DNA from: Sphingomonadales bacterium
Lineage (GTDB): Bacteria; Pseudomonadota; Alphaproteobacteria; Sphingomonadales; Sphingomonadaceae
Direction: 5' to 3'
Length of the DNA stretch: 11,195 bases
Assembly (NCBI GenBank): GCA_020200935.1
Contig: JAIVHR010000003.1
Location: 1-11,195, forward strand
Part shown: piece by piece, positions 6,580 to 11,195 of the stretch
How the letters are laid out: each line of letters opens with the position of its first letter
How positions within the stretch are numbered: position 1 is the first letter of the stretch
Notes under the pieces: generated by a model
What the model was told of the DNA's origin: nothing
What the model saw: only the letters and a program-made list of their open reading frames with translations
Database searches by the model: none
Made by a program: the position numbers and the translations under genes

Positions 6580-7383
6580 ATGAACCGGTTCAAAGACAAG
6601 TCGATCATCGTCACCGGCGCCGCCTCGGGCATCGGCCGCGCGACGGCCGTGCGTTTCGCAGCCGAAGGCGGCAAGGTCGTCTGCGCCGACAAGGCGGCGA
6701 GCGTCCATGAGACGGTCGAGGCGATCACCGCGGAAGGCGGCATCGCGATCGGCGTCGAGATGGATGCGGGCAGCGAGGCCGACGTCAAGGCGCTGGTCGA
6801 ACGGGCGGTCGCCGAGCATGGCGGGCTCGACATCGCCTTCGCCAATGCCGGTATCACCGGCGGGTTGCAGGGCGGGCTGTTCGACAGCGATGCCGAAAAC
6901 TGGGCCGAGGTGCTGCGCGTCAACCTGATCGGCCCGTTCCTGATGATCAAATATGCCGCGCCGCGCATCGAGGAGTGCGGCGGCGGGGCGATTATCTGCA
7001 CCGCTTCGGTCGCCGGCATCCGATCGGGCGCCGGGCCGTCGAGCTATTCAGCTTCGAAGGCCGGCGTCATCAATCTCGTCAAGACCGCCGCCCAGCAAAT
7101 GACCGGCAGCGGCGTGCGCATCAACGCGGTCTGCCCGGGGCTGATCGAGACCGGCATGACGAGCCGGGTGTTCGAATATGCGCGCGAGGCCGGCAAGATG
7201 GACAAGGTCGGGCAGCTCAACCCGCTCAAACGCGCGGGCCAGCCCGAGGAGCTCGCCGGCGCCGTCTGCTTTCTCGCCTCCGACGATGCGAGCTATGTCA
7301 ACGGACAGGCGATCGCGGTCGATGGCGGGCTCTCCTCATCGCACCCGGTCACCCGGCAACTTCCCAAACAGGCGGCGGTGTAA
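6580..7383 (+). CDS. Short-chain dehydrogenase/reductase (SDR 2), predicted NAD(H)-dependent
   Basis: This is a classical SDR of 267 aa: TGAASGIG at 12-19, NAGI at 89-92, Asn115, and the catalytic set Ser143, Tyr156 and Lys160 (YSASK). The second strand ends VVCAD with Asp37, the usual NAD(H) determinant, in contrast to its neighbours, so it may run in the oxidative direction. The C-terminus has the SDR signature GQAIAVDGG followed by a polar tail. The start at 6580 follows GAGGAG at 6568-6573, which overlaps the stop of SDR 1, so the genes are tightly coupled; upstream in-frame starts would sit inside SDR 1 and lack this site. The next gene starts two bases after the stop. The specific substrate cannot be read from sequence. 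Confidence 0.92.
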   Translation: MNRFKDKSIIVTGAASGIGRATAVRFAAEGGKVVCADKAASVHETVEAITAEGGIAIGVEMDAGSEADVKALVERAVAEHGGLDIAFANAGITGGLQGGLFDSDAENWAEVLRVNLIGPFLMIKYAAPRIEECGGGAIICTASVAGIRSGAGPSSYSASKAGVINLVKTAAQQMTGSGVRINAVCPGLIETGMTSRVFEYAREAGKMDKVGQLNPLKRAGQPEELAGAVCFLASDDASYVNGQAIAVDGGLSSSHPVTRQLPKQAAV

Positions 7384-7385
7384 CG

Positions 7386-8180
7386 ATGGCGGACTTTTTC
7401 GAGGACAAGGTGGCGATCGTCACCGGCGGCAGCCAGGGCATTGGCGCGGCGACGGTCAAGGCGTTGGCCAGGCGCGGCGCGAAGGTCGCGATCAACTATG
7501 CATCGAGCAAGGATCTCGCCGAGGAATTGCGCGACGAGATCGGCGAGAATGCGATTGCCGTCCAGGCCGATCTCGCGGCCGGGCAGGCGGGCGAACTCGC
7601 CGAGGCTACGCTCGGCAAATGGGGGCGCGTCGATCTGCTGGTCAACAATGCCGGGACGACCAAATTCGCCAATCACGAGGATCTCGATGCACTCGATGCC
7701 GACGATTTCCTCTCGCTCTACCGGCTCAATGTCGTCGCCGCCTACGAGATGATCCGCGCCGTCGCGCCTTCGATGCGGGCGAGCGGCCAGGGCGCGGTGG
7801 TCAACGTGACTTCGGTCGCCGGCCATTACGGGATCGGCTCCTCGGTCGCCTATGCGGCATCGAAGGGCGCGCTGATCACGATGACCTATTCGCTCGCCCG
7901 CGCGCTGGCGCCCGAGATCCGCGTCAATGCGGTGAGCCCCGGCTATGTCGGCACCGGCTGGTTCACCAATCGATTGGGCGAAGAGGGCAAGGCCGCGCTC
8001 GACAAACATTTCGAGGAGACCACCCCGCTGCGCCGCGCCGGCACCGCCGAAGATATCGCCGACATGATCGTGCCGCTGCTCGACGACGTTTCGCGCCACG
8101 TGACGGGACAGGCGATCATCGCCGACGCCGGATCGCATCTCGATGTCGGGAGTTCGCGAAGGAAGGGGAAGGATTTGTAG
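7386..8180 (+). CDS. Short-chain dehydrogenase/reductase (SDR 3), FabG-like, predicted NADP(H)-dependent
   Basis: This is a classical SDR of 264 aa: TGGSQGIG at 13-20, NNAGTT at 87-92, Asn115, and the catalytic set Ser143, Tyr156 and Lys160 (YAASK). The strand AINYASSK (35-42) is the FabG-type end that favours NADP(H). The C-terminus reads GQAIIADAGSHLDVG and a basic tail; Ala replaces the usual Gly in the terminal DGG motif. The start is only two bases after SDR 2's stop and has no clear Shine-Dalgarno, so translation probably depends on coupling. It is the third of three distinct SDRs in a row, and sequence differences along their length show they are not a recent tandem duplication. Substrate is unknown; beta-ketoacyl or sugar/alcohol reductase are both possible. 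Confidence 0.92.
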   Translation: MADFFEDKVAIVTGGSQGIGAATVKALARRGAKVAINYASSKDLAEELRDEIGENAIAVQADLAAGQAGELAEATLGKWGRVDLLVNNAGTTKFANHEDLDALDADDFLSLYRLNVVAAYEMIRAVAPSMRASGQGAVVNVTSVAGHYGIGSSVAYAASKGALITMTYSLARALAPEIRVNAVSPGYVGTGWFTNRLGEEGKAALDKHFEETTPLRRAGTAEDIADMIVPLLDDVSRHVTGQAIIADAGSHLDVGSSRRKGKDL

Positions 8181-8186
8181 CGTTGG

Positions 8187-8263
8187 GCGCTCCTGCGAAA
8201 GCAGGAGCTCAGAGCCGCAAGCGACGTCCCCAGCCGCCTAGGCTCCTGCTTTCGCAGGAGCAC
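8187..8263. repeat. Bipartite hairpin repeat, copy R2
   Basis: The left hairpin GCTCCTGC-GAAA-GCAGGAGC (8189-8208) and right hairpin GCTCCTGC-TTTC-GCAGGAGC (8242-8261) are both perfect 8-bp stems. The inner extension (CTCAGAGC on the left, GCCTAG on the right) has decayed relative to the CCAGGGC/GCCCTGG of other copies. It fills the gap between SDR 3 and the aldo/keto reductase, whose AAGGAG site begins four bases downstream. Confidence 0.92.
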
Positions 8264-8266
8264 AAG

Positions 8267-8272
8267 AAGGAG
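8267..8272 (+). promoter_or_regulatory. Ribosome binding site of aldo/keto reductase
   Basis: AAGGAG six bases before ATG 8279 fixes the start and excludes the long open frame reading in from SDR 3. Confidence 0.75.
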
Positions 8273-8278
8273 CCAAAC

Positions 8279-9238
8279 ATGAAATACCGCCAGCTCGGAT
8301 CGAGCGACCTCAATGTTTCGGAAATCTCGCTCGGCACCTGGCTCACCACCGGGGTCGGGATCGAGAAACAGACCGCGATCGACATCGTCGACAAGGCCTT
8401 CGATCTCGAAATCAACTTCTTCGACACCGCCAATGTCTATGGCCGCGGCGCATCGGAGACGGTGCTCGGCGAGGCGCTGAGGCCCCATCCGCGCGACAGC
8501 TACATCCTCGCCACCAAACTCTGGGGCGATATGGGCGGCGGCAATCAGGGCCTCTCGCGTGAGCAGATCGAGAAGCAGCTCGATGATTCGCTTGCCCGGC
8601 TGCAGACCGACCATGTCGATCTCTATCAGTGCCACCGATACGATCCCGACACCCCGCTCGAGGAAACGATGGCGGCGCTGACGGCGGCGGTGAAATCGGG
8701 CAAGGTCCGCTATCTCGGCTTTTCCGAATGGTCGCCGCGGAATATCCGCGACGCGCTCGACCTCGTCCCGGAGGTCGAGAAATTCGTTTCGAGCCAGCCG
8801 CAATATTCGATCCTCTGGCGGCGGCCCGAAAAGGAGGTGATCCCGCTCTCAGCCGCGAACGGCATATCGCAGATCGTCTGGTCGCCGCTGGCGCAGGGCG
8901 TGCTGACCGGCAAATACGACGCCGACGCCCCGCCGCCGCCCGACAGCCGCGCGGCGAATGACGAGATGAACAGCTTCATCGACGGCTGGCTGCGCCCCGA
9001 AGTGATCCGCGCCGTCGACCGGATGAAGCCGCTGGCCGACGAAGCCGGCGTCAGCCTGACCCAGTTCGCGCTCGCCTGGGTGCTGCGCCAACCCAACGTC
9101 GCCTCGGCGATCGTCGGCGCGAGCCGCCCCGATCAGCTCGAGGAGAATGCCGGCGCGAGCGGGCTCGAGATCGATCCGGCGCTGTTCGAGAAAGCGGAGG
9201 AGATCGCGGCGGGTATTCCGCGGCCGGAGCGGTCATGA
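8279..9238 (+). CDS. Aldo/keto reductase
   Basis: This 319-aa protein is a normal-length (alpha/beta)8-barrel NADPH-dependent oxidoreductase. It starts with the family's MKYRQLGSSDLNVSEISLGT opening. The catalytic tetrad is visible: Asp49 and Tyr54 in FFDTANVYG, Lys80 in ATKL and His119 in YQCHR. The C-terminal cofactor region includes AIVGASRPDQLEEN. It most resembles the Kv-beta/YajO/YhdN-like branch, which reduces small aldehydes and ketones. It is cytosolic. It follows three SDRs in the same direction after repeat R2, so it could take the carbonyl product of one of them, but the gap of 98 bases leaves room for separate expression. Substrate is not predictable. The stop is followed after 17 bases by repeat R3. 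Confidence 0.93.
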   Translation: MKYRQLGSSDLNVSEISLGTWLTTGVGIEKQTAIDIVDKAFDLEINFFDTANVYGRGASETVLGEALRPHPRDSYILATKLWGDMGGGNQGLSREQIEKQLDDSLARLQTDHVDLYQCHRYDPDTPLEETMAALTAAVKSGKVRYLGFSEWSPRNIRDALDLVPEVEKFVSSQPQYSILWRRPEKEVIPLSAANGISQIVWSPLAQGVLTGKYDADAPPPPDSRAANDEMNSFIDGWLRPEVIRAVDRMKPLADEAGVSLTQFALAWVLRQPNVASAIVGASRPDQLEENAGASGLEIDPALFEKAEEIAAGIPRPERS

Positions 9239-9255
9239 TCCCGTATGTCCCTCGC

Positions 9256-9333
9256 GTGCTCCTGCGAAAGCAGGAGCCCAGGGCGGTCATGGGAATCGCT
9301 CGTGGTTCAATGCTCCTGCTTTCGCGGGAGTAC
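9256..9333. repeat. Bipartite hairpin repeat, copy R3
   Basis: The left hairpin GCTCCTGC-GAAA-GCAGGAGC (9258-9277) is perfect. The right hairpin (9312-9331) is GCTCCTGC-TTTC-GCGGGAGT, where both differences give G-T wobble pairs (9312:9331 and 9317:9326), so an RNA stem still forms. The inner right stem is decayed. The right arm contains GGGAG at 9326-9330, the likely ribosome site of the next gene. Confidence 0.88.
9326..9330 (+). promoter_or_regulatory. RBS of GIY-YIG gene, inside repeat R3
   Basis: GGGAG in the outer strand of R3's right hairpin lies eight bases before ATG 9339 and eleven before ATG 9342. No other purine-rich site precedes either start. Confidence 0.55.
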
Positions 9334-9338
9334 GCTGC

Positions 9339-9629
9339 ATGATGTCGAGACCGGGCTTTGTGTATCTGATGGCGAACAAGCCGAACGGCACGACCTATCT
9401 CGGAATGACCAACAACCTGCCGAAGCGCGCCTATGAACATCGCAATGGGCTGATCGAGGGCTTCAGCAAGAAGCATGGATGCAAGAGGCTGGTTTGGTAC
9501 GAAGCCTTTGACGACATTCAGGATGCGCGCAATTGCGAGCGCCAAATGAAAAAATGGAAGCGAGCATGGAAATTGGAATTGATCGAGGAGACCAATCCCC
9601 AATGGCGCGACTTGGCGGAAATCCTTTAG
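9339..9629 (+). CDS. Small GIY-YIG nuclease-domain protein
   Basis: This single-domain protein of 96 aa (95 if the second ATG is used) has both family signatures: FVYLM (7-11, the GIY position) and TTYLGMT (18-24, the YIG position), followed by the helix with Arg30 and His34 (LPKRAYEHR). The conserved LVWYE and the C-terminal RQMKKWKRAWKLELIEE and NPQWRDL segments match the standalone UvrC-N-like/UPF0213 group, which is often multicopy in alphaproteobacteria. Cellular role is poorly known; nucleic-acid cleavage or binding is inferred from the fold. The gene is bracketed by repeats R3 and R4, its stop codon's last base begins R4, and it is visibly richer in AAA/AAG, TTG and AAT codons than its GC-rich neighbours, which suggests separate ancestry. 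It has no metabolic link to the flanking genes. Confidence 0.9.
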   Translation: MMSRPGFVYLMANKPNGTTYLGMTNNLPKRAYEHRNGLIEGFSKKHGCKRLVWYEAFDDIQDARNCERQMKKWKRAWKLELIEETNPQWRDLAEIL

Positions 9630-9697
9630 TGCTTCTGCGAAGGCAGGCGGCCAAAGACATCGCTTGCGGCCCTGGGCTCCTGCTTTCGCAGGAGCAC
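9629..9697. repeat. Bipartite hairpin repeat, copy R4 (left arm decayed)
   Basis: The right arm GCTCCTGC-TTTC-GCAGGAGC (9676-9695) is perfect and preceded by GCCCTGG. The left arm (9631-9650) has several unpaired positions (GCTTCTGC-GAAG-GCAGGCGG), so only part of its stem can form. This is the shortest copy, 69 bp. Its first base is the last base of the GIY-YIG stop codon, and its right arm carries the ribosome site of the thioesterase. Confidence 0.85.
9690..9694 (+). promoter_or_regulatory. RBS of thioesterase, inside repeat R4
   Basis: AGGAG in the right hairpin of R4 is eight bases before TTG 9703. No in-frame ATG or GTG exists near the family's normal N-terminus, so this site decides the start. 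Confidence 0.65.
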
Positions 9698-9702
9698 GCG
9701 AA

Positions 9703-10488
9703 TTGAACCTCCCCGACCTCCTCGCTTCGCTGACCGAAGACGGCGACGCCTTCACCGGCCATGTCTCGCCCGATTGGCTGCAGGGCCGCACGGCCTATGG
9801 CGGATTATCCGCCGCGATCGCGCTTCATGCTGCGCAGCAAAAGCTGCAGCATTTGCCGCCGCTGCGCTCCGCCCAGATCGCCTTTGTCGGGCCGATAGCG
9901 GGCGATATCCGCGTCACCGTCGAGCCGCTGCGGCGCGGGCGCACCGCGAGCTTCATCCAGAGCGACATCCATTTCGAGAAGGACGGCGACTGGCCGCTCG
10001 GCCTCAGGACGCTGTTCGTCTGCATGGAGGAGCGAGAATCCTCGATCGACCATGTCGCGCCCGATTATCCCGACGTCCCGCCGCCCGACACGGCCAAGGC
10101 GACGAGCCGGGCAAAGACGCTGTCCTTCCTCCAGCATTTCGAATTCGCCGATGTGAAAGAGATCGCCGGGCAGGGGCCGGCCGATTATCTGCGCTGGATC
10201 CGGCTCGCCGACCGCACCGGCATCGATCCGATGGTCGAGCTGATGCTGATCGGCGATGCGTTGCCGCCCGCCGCGATGCGGCTGGTCGACGGCTTCGGCC
10301 CGATCAGCTCGGTGACCTGGCAGGCCAATGTGCTGACGACGACGCCCGAGACCGACGACGGCTGGTGGCTGATCCGATCGCGCTCCGACTATGCCAGGGC
10401 CGGCGCCTCGAGCCAGGTAATGAGCGTCTGGAACACGCGGGGGGAGCAGGTGCTGACCGGCATGCAGGGCGTGGCTTTGTTTCTGTAA
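9703..10488 (+). CDS. Double-hotdog acyl-CoA thioesterase family protein
   Basis: This 261-aa protein with a probable TTG start reads LNLPDLLASLTEDGDAFTGH, the usual opening of TesB-like 4HBT_3 proteins. The N-terminal hotdog domain (about 18-110) has WLQGRTAYGGLSAA, and a second hotdog half follows (about 140-261), ending in RSRSDYARAGASSQVMSVWN and GVALF. Members hydrolyse acyl-CoA to free acid and CoA in the cytosol; chain preference is unknown here. Initiation at TTG 9703 is chosen because AGGAG lies eight bases upstream and the next in-frame ATG would remove the whole first domain. An upstream in-frame TTG (9664) would put repeat sequence into the protein. It closes the co-directional acyl-metabolism run, and may release CoA from products of the kinase/dehydrogenase steps. 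Repeat R5 begins directly after its TAA stop. Confidence 0.85.
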   Translation: MNLPDLLASLTEDGDAFTGHVSPDWLQGRTAYGGLSAAIALHAAQQKLQHLPPLRSAQIAFVGPIAGDIRVTVEPLRRGRTASFIQSDIHFEKDGDWPLGLRTLFVCMEERESSIDHVAPDYPDVPPPDTAKATSRAKTLSFLQHFEFADVKEIAGQGPADYLRWIRLADRTGIDPMVELMLIGDALPPAAMRLVDGFGPISSVTWQANVLTTTPETDDGWWLIRSRSDYARAGASSQVMSVWNTRGEQVLTGMQGVALFL

Positions 10489-10568
10489 GTGCTCCTGCGA
10501 AGGCAGGAGCCCAGGGCCGCAAGCGTTATCGTCGGTCGCCCTGGGCTCCTGCTTTCGCAGGAGCGCAC
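10489..10568. repeat. Bipartite hairpin repeat, copy R5
   Basis: The left hairpin GCTCCTGC-GAAG-GCAGGAGC (10491-10510) with CCAGGGC faces the right hairpin GCTCCTGC-TTTC-GCAGGAGC (10545-10564) preceded by GCCCTGG. The arms are nearly perfect inverted copies except for the loop base and an extra GC before the final CAC. It begins immediately after the thioesterase stop and sits between convergent genes, where its stems could act in transcript ends; no T-run follows. Confidence 0.92.
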
Positions 10569-10572
10569 GTCC

Positions 10573-11195
10573 CTATTCCACATAAACCGGTTCGAAGCCG
10601 AAGACCCAGGGGGTCTCGGTGTCGACCGTCACCCGCACCGCGCGGATCTGCGGCGCGCCATAGACCTGGAGCCGGGTGATATTGTCGTAGAGCGGCGGCT
10701 GGCCCTCGCCGCGGGAGACCGTGAAGGGCTTGTCGATCAGGAATTCGTGGAAATCGCCGTTGATCAGCAGCACCGGCTTGCCGAAGCGCGCGGCATGATC
10801 GCGGATCGCGAAGACGATCCAGCCATAGGGACCGGTCCGTCCGCCGCGCACCGCCCGGCCGGTGAAATCGCCGCCCTCGCCATCGACGAACATGCCGGCA
10901 TGGAGCGCCAGCACGACCGCAGGGGCGTCGCTCTCGATCGCCTGCTCGAACGTCTCGGCGATCCAGGCGACGTTCGCCCGGTTGCGCCGCATCGCCGCCG
11001 ATGCGCGCGCTTCGTCATTGATCAGGAAACCATTGTCCGAACCCGGCACATGGAGCGTGGCGAAGACCACCCCGTCCTGCGTCCAGCGCGCATTCTCGAC
11101 CATTTCGGGATATTCGCCGCCCGCCGCCTGGCGGGTCAGCGGCATCGGATTCGCGCCGAGGCTGTCGGGTCCCGAATAGAAGACGCCGCGCAAGG
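10573..11195 (-). CDS. Metallophosphoesterase-like protein, C-terminal part (5' end outside window)
   Basis: About 207 codons of the 3' part of a gene are present; the reading frame is open to the window edge, so the start and any signal peptide lie beyond it. The segment DGVVFATLHVPGSDNG, a LALHAGMF strand, GKPVLLINGDFHEFLIDKPF and the end NITRLQVYG...VRVTVDTETPWVFGFEPVYVE match the C-terminal half of conserved calcineurin-like phosphoesterases, as I recall them. In relatives the GD(S/T)H motif supplies metal-binding His; here it reads NGDFH, with His retained. The metal-binding N-terminal motifs cannot be checked, so catalytic competence is open. It is convergent with the thioesterase gene across repeat R5 and has no obvious link to it. 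Confidence 0.65.
   Translation of the reverse strand, partial: LRGVFYSGPDSLGANPMPLTRQAAGGEYPEMVENARWTQDGVVFATLHVPGSDNGFLINDEARASAAMRRNRANVAWIAETFEQAIESDAPAVVLALHAGMFVDGEGGDFTGRAVRGGRTGPYGWIVFAIRDHAARFGKPVLLINGDFHEFLIDKPFTVSRGEGQPPLYDNITRLQVYGAPQIRAVRVTVDTETPWVFGFEPVYVE

Noticed and set aside
5703..7019. Long open frame on the minus strand across two SDR genes
   Set aside because: Its translation has repeat-derived and low-complexity sequence and no domain; it is the antisense shadow of two well-supported SDRs in GC-rich DNA.
7178..8278. Upstream extension of the aldo/keto reductase
   Set aside because: It would cover SDR 3 in another frame and repeat R2; AAGGAG and the family N-terminus place the start at 8279.
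5707..10568. CRISPR array
   Set aside because: The five repeats are kilobases to hundreds of bases apart with genes between them, are bipartite palindromes, and no cas gene is present.

Overview
The window is GC-rich, densely coding DNA that looks like an alphaproteobacterium, most likely a sphingomonad (Sphingomonas/Sphingopyxis/Novosphingobium type). The grounds are the codon bias, the dispersed intergenic repeat with GCTCCTGC...GCAGGAGC arms that is typical of these genomes, the 'TTCGACAGGCTCAGGACGAACGG'-type repeat, and the gene families present. No close strain can be named from sequence alone.

Left part (1-4327): the 3' end of a tRNA, probably tRNA-Pro, is followed by a cell-surface/glycan block. 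A PAPS-type sulfotransferase is translationally coupled (ATGA overlap) to a family 2 glycosyltransferase. A class I SAM methyltransferase follows on the opposite strand, and then a second glycosyltransferase that is clearly a paralogue of the first. A periplasmic L,D-transpeptidase comes next, tail-to-tail with that paralogue. The orientations alternate with almost no spacing: a 6-nt gap between stops, a 59-nt divergent spacer, and a CTAG that holds both stop codons. The first four genes probably build or decorate one surface glycan or glycolipid; the transpeptidase crosslinks or tailors peptidoglycan.

Middle (4328-4632): a 305-bp gap with a different inverted repeat (perfect 15-bp arms).

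Right part (4633-10488): a co-directional acyl/alcohol metabolism run. It comprises an aminoglycoside-phosphotransferase-fold kinase of the LvaA/ACAD10-ACAD11 type, three consecutive short-chain dehydrogenases with different predicted cofactor preference, an aldo/keto reductase, a small GIY-YIG nuclease-domain protein and a double-hotdog acyl-CoA thioesterase. This would suit catabolism of hydroxylated acyl-CoAs, but the substrate is not determined, and no acyl-CoA dehydrogenase or ligase lies in the window. A convergent, truncated metallophosphoesterase-like gene closes the window.

The most distinctive structure is a family of five 69-80-bp bipartite repeats filling every sizeable intergenic gap from 5698 to 10572. 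Each has two inverted hairpin arms. At one gene the right arm appears to supply the Shine-Dalgarno for a TTG start (thioesterase), and at another it probably supplies the Shine-Dalgarno of the GIY-YIG gene. That GIY-YIG gene is bracketed by two copies and is visibly lower in GC than its neighbours, so repeat and nuclease may be linked. No CRISPR array, transposase, integrase or complete phage/defence module was seen.
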